Of a stretch of 64,000 nt of DNA, positions 47,622 to 59,546 are shown piece by piece. Numbering within the stretch: position 1 is the first letter of the stretch; every line of letters begins with the position of its first letter. Source of the DNA: Choanephora cucurbitarum. Its lineage: Eukaryota > Mucoromycota > Mucoromycetes > Mucorales > Choanephoraceae. The notes under the pieces were generated by a model. That model was given only the letters and a program-made list of their open reading frames with translations, was not told the DNA's origin and did no database searches. Made by a program: the position numbers and the translations under genes. The stretch covers positions 24,826-88,825 of the forward strand of contig JAIWNI010000114.1 in NCBI GenBank assembly GCA_025331435.1, written 5' to 3'.

Positions 47622-49416
47622 ATGGAATTACACGAAGTAAAAGCCGACAAATCATTTTATTCGGGTTCGTCACCGAGCAACATCAATGAAAACTTTATGG
47701 GTAAATATGCCCTGTGATCAAATTTTTTTGGCCATAATTTGACATTGACATCTATTGTTACAACAGGTGAAATCGAACATGACAACATTAGCTTCTCCCA
47801 TGGTGTTGATGCAGATGACAGCAAAAGAGGATCTTCTTTTCTAGCTTACTTTAATATTGTCTGTGTGGTGGCAGGCACAGGTGCTCTTAGTTTACCTTAT
47901 GCTTTAAAACAAGGTAAGCAAATTTTGTCTCCCCTTCCTTTCGTTAAGATTGACAATTTTTTAATTAACAAACAAACTTTTTCTTTATTTCAATTACAGG
48001 CGGCTGGATTGGTAAGATTACATCACTTCTTATACGCTATTTATGATTGTTTAACTAAAGCAAAAAATATGATGTAGGTCTCTTCATTCTTGGCCTAAGT
48101 TGGTTCTTTTCGACATGTAAAGTTCATATTGTCTTTTTTTTTTCTTCTATCTTTGTTATGCTTATTGACAGATAATGATTAGACTCGGGTGTCATTCTGA
48201 TTCGATGCTTGTATTACAATGGAAAAACCAGATTGTCTTCTTACCAAGAAGTTGCTGAAGAAGCATTTGGTAAAATCGGTGGTTGGTTGGCCTTCTTCTT
48301 TACAGTCATCTCTTTAATTGGTGTGCCTGTTCTTTATATCCTGTTGGCCGGTTCCAATCTACACTCCGTCTGTGCGGGTACATCTGCTGAATTAACATTC
48401 CCTATTTGGGTTGTTATTTGTTCCGCTGTTGTTGCTGTTCCTTTTGTGTTCTTCAAATCAATGAAAGATGTTGGTGTTTTGAGTGCCTTTGGTATGCTTG
48501 CTACTGTTGTCGTTGTGCTTATTTGTCTTGTGATGGCAGCTATTGACAGACCCAACCAAACTAATGTACATCATGATTCTGTTATTTGGAGTGAATTCCC
48601 TGTTGCTCTTAGTTCTATCGTTTTCAGTTTCGGTACGTTTGTGCAATTTGCTTATCATCTAATAGGGTTAATGATCACTTATTTATTTTCCTTTTACGAT
48701 TCACTTCATATCTCCATTTTCTTGATCTGATTTAGGTGGTAATCCTGGTAAGTTTTGATTTGTCTAAAAAAAAAAGAATTTCAAATGACTCATCATGAAT
48801 CCCACTATCAAATCTATTATCAGTATACGCACATGTCGAAGCTGGTATGCGTCGCCCAAGAGACTGGCCCAAGGTAATCACTGCTGGTCTCTCTACTTGT
48901 GCCATTCTCTATTTCTTGACTGCCATCCCTGGTTATTATGTCTACGGTAACCAAGTAATGAGTCCTGTTTATAACAGCATTCCTGCTGGTGGTGCAAAAA
49001 TAGCTTCTGAGATTGTCATTACTGCTCACGTATTGATGGCCTGTCCTATCCTATTGACTTCATTCGCACTTGATCTGGAAAAGATGTTTGGTATCAACAG
49101 CTTCAGATTCTCTCGCGTAGTCGAACATACATTACGTTTTATTCTTCGTATTGTTTTGGTTGTTATCATTGCAGTCATTGCTATTTACGTACCCTTCTTT
49201 GGCGACTTTCTGTCTTTGTTGGGTGCCTTCAGTAACTGTACACTCATCTTGATCTTCCCAGTCATCTTTTACCTTAAACTGACAGGCGTTCGTAACAAGC
49301 ATTTTACTGAATTGATTCTTTGTGCCGTCATTGTGTTGATTGGTGTTGTCGGTTTGATCTTTGGTACCAAGAGTGCTGTTGAAGCTCTCAAAGCTGATTT
49401 TGAAAGCTCTAGTTAA
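47622..49416 (+). CDS. Amino-acid transporter, AAAP/AVT family
   Basis: Exons: 47622-47700, 47767-47913, 48000-48011, 48078-48116, 48183-48632, 48736-48747, 48824-49416, giving 443 residues. It has a soluble N-terminus of about 45 residues and some eleven hydrophobic segments. Family motifs include GTGALSLPYALKQGGWIGL in the first membrane helix, SYQEVAEEAFGKIGGW, and VYAHVEAGMRRPRDWPKV after the fifth to sixth helices. These fit the Aa_trans (AAAP) family, most like vacuolar AVT-type carriers. The substrate is not predictable. Two internal exons are just 12 nt each: exon 3 gives G-G-W-I and exon 6 gives G-G-N-P, both in conserved membrane helices. Both are phase 1 at each end and could be skipped without breaking the frame. 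Confidence 0.85.
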
Positions 49417-50231
49417 GACAACATTTAGAGTTTATCCCTTTCTTTTTGTATATAGCACTTTTTATTGTATGATTTTAGCTTATTTATTCTATTCTTATCA
49501 TCGAATGTGCCCTAGAATTAATTTGTTTAGTAAATAAAACGAAACAGAAACAATCTCATTTAATGTTAACAAAATAATTCGTGTAACAATACAATGAGCT
49601 TTGTAGATCACAGTTAAGTCTATAAAAATCAAAGGGACATGCTGCCATTTTAATAGATATACGGCCCAATCAACATTTCGACTATTTACAAAAATGGTTA
49701 GTAATTTTCCTTAACTCAGGGTCCATAATGTCAACTAGAATAGGTGCTATTGTAAATGGCATGTAATCATAGTTTATGGCCAAGGACTTCTTTTTTCTTT
49801 CCTGTTACGAATATGAGTTTAGCTGCTTCGTCTTTGATTTGTATCAAATAATCCAAGTCCTAATGGTTGAGAAGATGTCATGGACGAAAATAGAAACAAG
49901 TTGATAGACTGAGTGAATAAGACATTCTAATTTGTATTTTAACAAATTTTATGTGAGCCATTTAAGCCTTGAGCGTCAATTGTGCATCGCGTTATTTTAG
50001 CCTTTTCTAACAGATTCTCTTGTCATTAAGTGCTATTCGCGATTTGAAAAGAAACTATTTCCTACTTTTGAAGCAAACGCATTTCAATGGATAACAAAAT
50101 ACATTTACTATCAAGACCTGTTATGATCTTTTTCAAACAGCGAACCTTATTTAATTCATGTCGCACGATTGATAAATTGCTTCTCTCTTTTTTTTTCATT
50201 TCTTAAAAGTAACAGAGAAAAACTAATATCG
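49417..50231. other. Intergenic region upstream of the ISC1-like gene
   Basis: About 815 bp, AT-rich, no gene recognised. A CT and T-rich leader (50181-50205) precedes the next start codon. Confidence 0.4.
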
Positions 50232-51731
50232 ATGTCAACAGTAGACCAACTCAAAGTACTGTCTTTTAATTGCTGGTATGAAGCATTCGACCTTGATTTG
50301 CTTTGAATGATAGTTGTTGAATAACGCAAAAGGGGTCTTGCTGTAGTTTCAAAACATAGAGAGCTTCGATTGAGAGCAATTGCAGAGGCACTTCAAAATC
50401 AAGACTGTGATTTGATTACCCTTCAAGAAGTATGGGTAGCCAAAGATCTTGAGCGTATTGAGCATGCTGTTAAAGACAAACTTCCTTACTCAAGATATTT
50501 CCCAAGGTAGGTTTTTTTGGTACAGATATCTTTTGCTTAATGTTAACTTCAATATACAACAATAGTGGTGCATTAGGTAGTGGCCTTGCTATCTTCTCGA
50601 GATTTCCTATTTTTTCGCATCATTATCATCGATATACCTTAAACGGGCATCCACTTATGTTTATTCATGGCGATTATTATGTTGGTAAAGGCATTGGATC
50701 GATTGTAGTGAAACACCCTATTATAGGCTTGTTAGAAGTGTTCAATACCCATTTGCACGCCAGCTATAGTCCTGCTCACCATTACACAGCACATAGAGCA
50801 GCCGAATGTTGGCAACTGGCAACTATTTTAAGAAATTCGGTTGCTATGGGTAGACAAATTATAATGGCAAGTTTTATTTTCGCATTTTTTTTCTAAGGAA
50901 AAGAAAAGCAAGGCTAACAGCTACAGGTAGTCTGGAGATTTCAACAGTGTTCCCACTTCATTTAACTATCGACTTATATGCGATCATGGACTGCTGACTG
51001 ACTCATGGCTTCAGATGCATGGCGAACCTGATCCTAACAAATTCGACTTTGACAACTTCGACCCAGACCTGTATACACAATATTTTGGCTTTACTTGTAG
51101 CTCACCTTTCAACACGTTTTCTCGATCTTATAGAAAGGTCAACATCACATCTGCTCATGAAATGAAAGGCAAACGACTCGACTATATATTTTATAGACAC
51201 ACGCCACAACTTACTTGTGTTCACTCAAGTGTTGTGTTGACAAATACAATTGAGCACACTGACTTGAGCTACTCGGATCATTTTGGCGTTATGTCTACCT
51301 TTCAACTCTCTGCTCATCATGAGGCCAATACATCCAGCACATTATTAACTCATGATCCATCTTACACCCAGTTAAGTCCTTCCGTGTTAGATGAAATACT
51401 CGAAGAGCTCAAAAAAGAGCAGGGCTACTGTAAGAACAGTTCGAATCGCTTACTTGTTTTATGTTGTCTGTTTGTGATATTGCAGCTCATACTGTACCTA
51501 TTGACAATCATATTACCTACTACATTAAGAGACCACGGTGCATTACCTGTTGCTCTGGTAACTGCACTCGGAGGCGCTTTGATGAACATTGCTTCTGTAT
51601 TGATACCAATTTGTCTTATTGTTGGATTTGTGTTTGGACATACAGAAGAGAAGGCATTTAGACAATTTATTGATGAAATAGACGCTTTCAGGCACCAAGC
51701 ACTAAATGCTAATTGTGTGCTAACTGAATAA
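50232..51731 (+). CDS. ISC1: Inositol phosphosphingolipid phospholipase C / neutral sphingomyelinase (ISC1 type)
   Basis: Exons: 50232-50275, 50333-50506, 50566-50866, 50931-51731, giving 439 residues (yeast Isc1 is 477). The endonuclease-exonuclease-phosphatase fold is visible: VLSFNCWGLAV, LITLQEVW (Mg-binding Glu), FNTHLHASY, SGDFNSVP and YSDHFGVM (catalytic His). Two membrane segments near the C-terminus, about 355-376 and 388-412, fit the membrane-anchored Isc1/nSMase2 pattern. It splits inositol phosphosphingolipids to ceramide. The third intron appears to start with GC (ATG then gcaagt) and end in AG. This is the only junction that gives IIMSGDFNSVP in frame. Confidence 0.88.
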
Positions 51732-52196
51732 AGTCTGTCAGTACAAAAAGCCCGACCTATTGTCCTATCCGACTCAATTTCTTTTCCGATTGGTTCCTTC
51801 ACACAATGCATATACATACATTGATTATACCGATGTGCCTGAGTCCAATTCTTATTTTTCCACGCATTCTTCTTTTTTTTTATAGGAAAAAGAAGCCGAA
51901 TCTGTTTGATGAAAATGATATCAGTCTGATTGGTTTTGACTAAAATAGAGGAGAACAACCTGTGGTCATATTGGATTTGCTTGGCAAACACAAAAAAAAA
52001 GATGAGTGGGGTTCGCAGGATAAACCTCTTTTAAAGACCGAGAAGTCTTGGTAAGTTTAGCTGTAATGGAGCTGTGATATACGTCATTTGCGCGACTTTT
52101 TTTTTGTTTATATAATAAAATCTCGGTCATCTTTCCTTCTTCTCTCTTTTTTTATTCTTCAGTTTCTTTTATAACAAACTTCTGTAAACACTCAAA
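51732..52196 (+). promoter_or_regulatory. Intergenic region with fimbrin promoter
   Basis: About 465 bp. A TACGTCA element (52079-52085, CRE-like) and the TATA-like TATAATAAAA at 52111-52120 lie upstream of the fimbrin ATG at 52197, followed by a CT-rich leader. The first half is 3' flanking DNA of the ISC1-like gene. Confidence 0.45.
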
Positions 52197-54355
52197 ATGG
52201 TGGTAAACGCTTTTATGCTTCAACGCAAATATCCTCAGTTAGAGGTAAACGATATCAACAAGCTTATTGATCAGTTCAGGTAAAAGCACTTTTTATTTCA
52301 CTTTTTTTTTTTGAAAGGAGAGAAAAAAAGGCAAAGTCATCTCGGATTCTAACTTGTTGTCAGTGAGATTGACCTTGACCAAGATGGCTACTTGGACCAA
52401 AAGGAGATTCAAAAAGCTTGTCAACAGACTGGATATAGTGATAATTATGATGAAATTCGTGCTACTCTCAAGGACGTCAGTACAAATGCTTCTGGTAAAA
52501 TTGATGTAGAAGAATTTATCGAAGTAAGTGTTCTTTTTTCTATTTTTATTATGTCATTATCATGAAGACACGAAAAAGAGGTGATTAAAGCTTTCTTGGC
52601 ATTGTCCTTCTAGCTTGCTGCCAAGCTCAAGGATGGTCGTAACAAAGGTGCATTTGATGTACACCAAAACAAGATCAAAGTACATGGTACAAATGCCAAC
52701 ACAACACATACTATCAACGATGATGAGCGTTCTGAATTCACAAGACATATCAACAGTGTTCTTGCTGGTGACCGCCATATCGGTAGCCGATTGCCTATTT
52801 CTACTAACACAATGCAATTGTTTGACGAATGTAGAGACGGTTTAATCTTGTGTAAGCTGATTAACGATGCTGTTCCTGATACCATTGATGAACGTGTTTT
52901 GAACGCTGGAAAGAAGGTGAACAGCTTCCAGATGGTTGAGAACAACAACATTGTTATCAACTCTGCTAAGGCTATTGGTTGTTCAGTTGTCAACATTGGC
53001 TCTACTGATATCATCGAAGGCCGTGAACATTTAATCTTGGGTCTTATTTGGCAAATCATCAAGCGCGGTCTGTTGAGTAAAATTGATATTAAGCAACACC
53101 CTGAATTGTATCGATTGTTGGAAGATGGTGAGACATTGGATGATTTGTTGAAGTTGCCTCCTGATCAAATCTTGTTGAGATGGTTCAACTACCATCTGAA
53201 GGCAGCTGGTTGGGAAAGAAGGTAAGCAGGTTTTTGTGAATGACATATCAAGATTTTATTGACTCTTGTTTCTTTAAAAAAAGAGTTCATAACTTCTCAA
53301 AGGATGTTGCTGATGGTGAAAACTATACTGTTTTGCTCAACCAACTGAAGCCCGAATCCTGCTCTCGCGCTCCTCTTCAAGAACGCGATTTGCACCGTAG
53401 AGCTGAAATGATCTTAGATAATGCTGAAAAGATCCATTGTCGCAAATATTTGACACCCACTGCCTTAGTTGCTGGTAACCCTAAATTAAACTTGGCCTTC
53501 GTTGCCCATCTCTTCAACACACATCCTGGATTGGAGCCTTTGACTGAAGAAGAAGCACCCGAGATTGAAGAAATTGATCCTGAATTGGAACGTGAAGCTA
53601 GAATGTTCACTCTCTGGCTTAACAGTTTGAACGTCGAACCTGGTGTATATAACTTGTTTGAGGATTTACAAGATGGTTTGGTCTTACTACAAGCTTTTGA
53701 AAAGGTCGTTCCTAACCTCGTCAATTGGCGTGCTGTCAGCAAAAAGCAACCTCTCTCTCGCTTCAAGCAAATTGAAAACTGTAATTATGCAGTTTCTCTT
53801 GGCCAACAATTGCATTTCTCTCTTGTTGGTATTCAAGGTTCTGATATTGTAGATGGACAAAAGACTTTGACATTAGGTCTCACATGGCAATTGATGCGTG
53901 AAAACGTTGTCCACACCTTGCAATCCCTTAACAAGAATGGACGTTCTGTTTCAGATCAAGACTTGATTCGCTGGGCTAATGAGACTGTTCAGCGTGGTGG
54001 CAAGACTTCCAAGATGTCATCCTTCAAGGACAGCTCTCTCAGTACAGGTATCTTCTTCTTAGATGTCTTGAATGGTATTAAGCCAGGATATGTTGATTAC
54101 AGCCTTGTGACTCCTGGTAGAACCGAAGAAGACGCCTTTGACAATGCCAAGCTTGCTATCTCTATTGCTCGTAAGTTGGGTGCTACTATTTTCTTAGTGC
54201 CCGAAGATATTGTCGAAGTTAGACCTAAGATGGTAAGTATCCGGATTATACGGATTGTTTATAAAGAAAATATTTATATATGTTTTTTTTTCTATTAGAA
54301 CTTGACTTTCATTGGTAGCTTGATGCAAGTTGATAAGGATACTAATCACTCATAA
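52197..54355 (+). CDS. SAC6: Fimbrin (actin-bundling protein, SAC6/plastin)
   Basis: Exons: 52197-52279, 52364-52523, 52614-53221, 53284-54232, 54299-54355, giving 618 residues. Two EF-hands open the protein: the first is canonical (DLDQDGYLDQKEI) and the second weaker (STNASGKIDVEEF). Four calponin-homology domains in two tandem pairs follow (for example DGLILCKLINDAVPDTID, ADGENYTVLLNQL, LQDGLVLLQAFEKVVP and STGIFFLDVLNGIKP). Length and order equal fungal fimbrins. It cross-links actin filaments at endocytic patches and the contractile ring. In fission yeast it competes with tropomyosin for filaments. The last exon is 57 nt and ends MQVDKDTNHS. Confidence 0.95.
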
Positions 54356-56150
54356 GCCTCCCATTTTGCTCTATTAATACTAATGTTATTACTATATATT
54401 TCTATTACCTATATAAAAACTATAAATATGAACTCTGCTGCATTTTAGATATCTAAATATCGCACAAAAGGAGTATCAGTAAATACCAGTTTGTTACTTT
54501 TATTTTCTATAAGCTCATATCGTGATGTCTCCTTTGCCCAAAAAAAAGTAAAGATGGGAAGAAAGTATTGATTGATTGAACTTTATTGAATAACCCCTCT
54601 ATACCATGTCGATCTATGGCTAAATGCAAGTTGCAATCATACTTGTACAGAAGAAAAAGCTTTTAAGGATATCCTTAAGAGCCTATTAGTTTCCTTTTTT
54701 ATAGGTCCTTGTGTTGTCCGTAAATTGCTTATACCAAAGGCAAATAGGACAAGAAATAAGTCATTTTTTCTATGAAAGATGAACATACTGGTTGTGTCTA
54801 AGAATGATAGAAATTAGATCAATGTCCTCGTCTTTGTACAAAGCTTAGGTTTTTTATTACTACCAAAGTAAGTTGATGTTTGCTAAAACCTCACAAAGAC
54901 AAAAGTAAGTTCTATTAGAACACACATGTTACAACCAAGTAACTCGTCAAGTAATTAAGTTTAGGAAAAACTCTCTCAACAACAACTGTCTCAACTTAAA
55001 GAGAGATGACTTTGTTGCTTTGCAAACATAGCTAGTTTTTGCTCTATAAAGCTTTTTCATTTATCCACTAACAGTTCGTACAGATTTCGTAAACTGGAAT
55101 GAAGTATCTGTCCAAAACGTAGTGTGATCAAACCTTCGATTCTAGCGTAGCTATTAACTTAACCAAAGCACCTGTTGAGCCATTTGGATTTCTCACAAGG
55201 GGATTTGATAAGCTTGTTGTGATATTCGGCAAAAATCGTATTCTGATTTATGTCTAATAGGCAAGCAAGCAGCAACAACAACAATGATTATTTGCTTATC
55301 TGCAATTAAGAGTGATAGGAGGGGAACTCATTTTGAAAGAAAGCAAATTGGAACGAGCCGTATTACCAAGCAGAAAAACAGCCAATATGGTGCACAAATA
55401 AGAAAAAGTGATAGAGTTGAACATGGCATTGTCATCCTCCATGATAAATCGCTTTGCAATAAAGGAATATATACACTGGTAAAAAAACTTGGCCTTACAG
55501 AGTTGCTTGCATTGACATATAGAAAGCATCGCAGACGCGGCATCTTGAGAGTTTTTCCATAAGCATTTCAGATATTTCTTTTCTTCATTCAGACTATCCT
55601 TCTTCGCTTCTTTGCTCTTCGACAGTATAGGTGCTGGATAAGAGCAATCCCAACTCAGGAGAGTTCTTTGTAACAATACCTTCAATGACATCCAAAAAGG
55701 AAGAAGTGTACCGAATGCAGCTCTCAAAAGCAAACCGACTTTGATTAGAGCCACTAAAGACTTAGGGAGAAAGTTTGGAGGTATGCTTGTTCATTCCCTT
55801 AGCGCGCACTTATGAGGGTTGAACAACTCGCTTATAGATCTCATTGTTGTAAAGATAATATATGAAAGCGATAGCATAAAAACGCTTCATTGTTGGAGGC
55901 AACTAAAGAGAAATTGGCAAGCTCAAGAAAGTGATGCATCTAGTTACTGAGAGACTCGTTACATTTTAAACTTAGAAAAACGCTCAAGCCACTCAGCAGA
56001 GTTGGTACGATAGGAAGATCGATTTCTATAAACTTTAAAAATGAACGCGTGCGACAATGTAACAAAAAATGTGACGCAATATTTTTCCCTCCCTCTTCTT
56101 CTCACCCCTCCCCATTTTCTTTTACTGCGTTTCTTTTACGTCTGTAAAAC
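54356..56150. other. Gene-poor region
   Basis: About 1.8 kb. Two overlapping open frames on opposite strands (55284-55562 plus, 55296-55754 minus) have no recognised family and no promoter. They may be remnants of a transposon. A CT-rich leader (56086-56135) precedes the nucleoporin gene. Confidence 0.35.
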
Positions 56151-57649
56151 ATGTTCAATCCTCATACACATCAGCCTTCGAGCTTTGACGTGGCTAATGA
56201 GCAGCAGCTGCCGTCTTTCATAAAGCCTGAGTCTGAGAGACCTGACTTCTTTAGTAAACCCTCAACCCATTTGTTTTCTGACGAATCGGTTGAGTGTCCA
56301 AAAAAGAAAAGGTCTGAGGATTATACACCTTTCCAGCATATCCCTTCCTCCTCTTCTATTCCAGTCATCGAAACTTCAACCTACTCAGACAATGAGGTTT
56401 TAGAGCTTGCACTTAAAGCCAAAAAATTTGATCCGAAAAACCCTTGCCTCTTTGGTCATAGGCCTCCCAAACCCCCTACTGAAGAGTCTATGAAACGACA
56501 TAGACCACCAGATTTCGATGAGACTGTACGTAAATATTTTAGTGGAAACTCGAAGAAGCCAAAGATATTCGAAGATTATTTGCCTCAACATAACAACAAC
56601 AATAACAACAACAACAGCAATAGCAACAACAACAACACTAACTTGCTTAGTCTCATTGCTCCACCTACTAATGTCAAGATACCACAGCAGCCACCAATGT
56701 TTCCAGAAAATGCATTTCTCCATGCTCCACTTGTAGCTCAGCAGCCCACAGCGATGGATGAAGATCGATATCAAACTCCTTACAGGAGCAAAGGTGTTTT
56801 GAGTGTTTATGATGATTCAGTGGTATTGAAAAAATACATGTTGAAATTAAAAAAAAGACAAATGCCATGATTAAGTTATTTTGGGTGAAAAAACACACAA
56901 AACAAAAAAATCAACTCATACCTCTTTTTATATATCTTATAGTCAATATCCGGCAAGAAGCAATACTTGTTCGAAAATACCTCTAACAATAAAATTGACG
57001 ATGATATGTAAGTGGCGAAGTTTAAGATAGGTGGTTTTTCTTGTTGCTCCTTGTTAATGGTGCTTTCTGTATAGCCCTACTGTGGTGTCGAGGCGTAAGG
57101 AGGGAACGTTTGCAGGTTTTGATAGATCTAAGCATTTGAACGATGCTTTCTTGTCTTCAGAGTCCAATGCACAGATCAAGCCAGTTGACAGGTAAAGTAT
57201 ACTGGGCTTAGAGGCTTCTTTTCTTTCTTCTTTCCTTTTTTTCCTTTGTTCCTTCTTTCTTTCTTTCCTTTTTCTGATCATTGCACAGTAGACCAGAAAG
57301 AGAGATCAACAAGAACAAGGTGAGGATCTTTGGCTACGACCCAGACGAAGCCAACCAGGTGGTCCAGTTCTTTTCGAGTTTAGGCGAGATGGTAGAGCAG
57401 CCTCACTGTGAAGCCAACTTGACAGTGTTGCATTATCACAGTGCCGAGGCAGCTGCCAAAGCGATTGAGTACAACGGGACCGTATTCAACCAGAACCGAG
57501 TGATTGGCGTGACATACAACGGGCTACCAAAAGACGTCGGACTGAAAGTACACGACAGTGGAGCCGAGATCTATCATTTCAATTCAGATGAACAAAAACA
57601 GAACAACAGCTTTTTCAAGAAGATAAAGTCCATCATGTTTGGGAATTGA
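56151..57649 (+). CDS. Nucleoporin NUP35/NUP53-like, copy A (MPPN RRM domain)
   Basis: Exons: 56151-56822, 56943-57007, 57075-57191, 57289-57649, giving 404 residues. The N-terminal half is disordered and contains DFDETVRKYF (121-130) and an asparagine run (148-164). The atypical RRM of Nup35/Nup53 (MPPN domain) starts near residue 286 with NKVRIFGYDPDEANQVVQFF and includes VFNQNRVIGVTYNG. The protein ends SFFKKIKSIMFGN, an amphipathic, membrane-binding type of end known for Nup53. It would sit in the inner ring of the nuclear pore and bind the membrane. The end of exon 1 is the least certain point (56819 or 56822). From 57126 to 57576 the DNA is a near-exact inverted copy of part of the convergent paralog. 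Confidence 0.85.
57126..57576 (+). repeat. Left arm of near-perfect inverted repeat (NUP35-like RRM region)
   Basis: 451 bp running from within exon 3 through the intron into exon 4 of copy A. Compared with the reverse complement of 58274-58736 I find two base changes in exons (57163 region and 57564 region) and a 12-bp length difference within the CT-rich intron. Sequence on both sides diverges abruptly. Confidence 0.92.
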
Positions 57650-58113
57650 ATGAAATCACTCCTTCCGCTTTTTTGCTAAAAACCTTAGAATATAATAGAT
57701 AACCAAGCTGTGTTTATAGAATAAATTAGATTTTGCTACTTTGTAGATCTTATTTTGATCTCACCCAAGGAAAGCTATTGAATAAGAGTCAGTTATTGTA
57801 AGAGAGAAGTAACAGATTTGAGTGTATAAGCAGTTTTTGATTGGCTCTAGCAAGAAAAAAAGGATCTGCCTCACCTGCTATTGATACAAGAAAACCAAAT
57901 CATAATGTAATATATTGGAAAGAAGCTAGAAAACGATAATGTATAAATCTCTTATAGTAGTAACAAATCAAAGCCATATTTTGATCTCTCTAAAGAAGTT
58001 TTCAAAGAGAGTTGCAGCAATTCTCGAGAAGAAGATAAAAAAGGAGATGGTCAATAGATAAAAGCACTGCTTTCTTCCAAAAACGTTTCTGTTTTTTATT
58101 TTTATTTTTATGT
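57650..58113. other. Spacer between the convergent nucleoporin genes
   Basis: 464 bp of AT-rich DNA between the two stop codons. It serves as 3' flank of both genes and is the unique loop inside the inverted repeat. No open frame. Confidence 0.6.
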
Positions 58114-59546
58114 CTACCATCCAAACATAGCTGTCTTCAACTTATACAATAAACTATCATTTTGTCGTTGAAGTTGTTGCTGTTGTTGCAATTGTTCCCG
58201 TTGTTGCTGTTGTAACTTTTGTTGTTCATTTTGTTTGAGTTGTTGTTCTTTTAATACCAAGTAAAGGTTGGGGTGATAGATCTCAGCTCCACTGTCGTGT
58301 ACTTTCAGTCCGACGTCTTTTGGTAGCCCGTTGTATGTCACGCCAATCACTCGGTTCTGGTTGAATACGGTCCCGTTGTACTCAATCGCTTTGGCAGCTG
58401 CCTCGGCACTGTGATAATGCAACACTGTCAAGTTGGCTTCACAGTGAGGCTGCTCTACCATCTCGCCTAAACTCGAAAAGAACTGGACCACCTGGTTGGC
58501 TTCGTCTGGGTCGTAGCCAAAGATCCTCACCTTGTTCTTGTTGATCTCTCTTTCTGGTCTACTGTGCAATGATCAGAAAAAGGAAAGAAAGAAAGAAGGA
58601 ACAAAGGAAAAAAAGGAAAGAAGAAAGAAAAGAAGAAAGAAAAGAAGCCTCTAAGCCCAGTATACTTTACCTGTCAACTGGCTTGATCTGTGCATTAGAC
58701 TCTGAAGACAAGAAAGCATCGTTCAAATGCTTAGATGATGAAATGCCTGTTTCTGAGATAGATCGTTTAGGAGTTGCCTGATTCTCAGGTTTCTTTAGTG
58801 TTCTAAAGAACCCATGAGGTGATGCACTAGAGCTTGCAAATATGCCTTTATCCACTTTTGGTGCTACATTACGACTACAACAAAAGAAATACATGAACGA
58901 TGAGCAACGTCTCGATTTCAGTACAACTGTATGTCTAATTTACATAGTGCTTTCAACTCTAGTTTCTGTGGTATCTTCGAAAAGTCGTTTTTTACTGGGC
59001 TTTGTGTCTCTTGCAGTCTATAGAAACACTCTTTTGAGCATTACGGTCATAGTGCTTAGATAGTATAGGTCTTACCACTAAAGAATTGTTAGCATCACAT
59101 AAAAAGTGAGGTAATGTGATGGGTCTTCGACTATGAAGACGAGCAGGACCGAATGTTTCGTTAGAAGTGGCTGTCTTTTGTGTTGAATTGTTAAGTAAGG
59201 CGGTATTTGAGGTACGCGTCAACGAGGGATCAGAATCGGCTGTGTTGAAAAGAGAGCGGCCTGAAGGTGAGCTGGAAAGAAGCATGTTGGATGAAGCAGG
59301 TGGAGGTAGTTGATCTTCAGGGCTTCTAGGTTTGAAATCCTGTCTTCTAGTTGTTTCGGGGAATACCTTTCGAATGGTATCATCAAATTCACCTGTTCTT
59401 GGTTGTTCAGAGGAGAACAGACTAGGTGGTTTTTGGTTGAACAGATAAGGTTTTTCAGAGTCGAGTTTCTTTAAAGGTGGTAAGGCAAATATATCCTTAT
59501 TTGACGTGTTGGAAGCTGGGGGTTGAATTGTATTAAGACTGGACAT
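58114..59546 (-). CDS. Nucleoporin NUP35/NUP53-like, copy B (MPPN RRM domain)
   Basis: Exons on the minus strand: 59546-59076, 59017-58944, 58874-58671, 58561-58114, giving 398 residues. The N-terminus shares only short motifs with copy A (EFDDTIRKVF at 53-62, then KKRLFEDT like KKQYLFENT). The RRM is identical in protein sequence to copy A over about 90 residues. After it comes a glutamine-rich tail (about residues 352-382, QQQ and QLQQ runs) that copy A lacks, and the end SLLYKLKTAMFGW, again amphipathic. It would have the same inner-ring role. Because N- and C-termini differ while the RRM is identical even at DNA level, the two genes are old paralogs with a homogenised core. Confidence 0.85.
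58274..58736 (-). repeat. Right arm of near-perfect inverted repeat (NUP35-like RRM region)
   Basis: 463 bp pairing with 57126-57576. The extra 12 bp lie in the CT-repeat part of the intron (109 nt here, 97 nt in copy A). The spacer between arms is 697 bp. Confidence 0.92.

Noticed and set aside
52610..53062. 150-codon minus-strand frame in fimbrin
   Set aside because: Shadow of a strongly conserved coding exon.
55284..55754. Open frames on both strands in the gap before nucleoporin copy A
   Set aside because: Neither shows a known domain. They could be transposon debris, but nothing allows a choice between strands.
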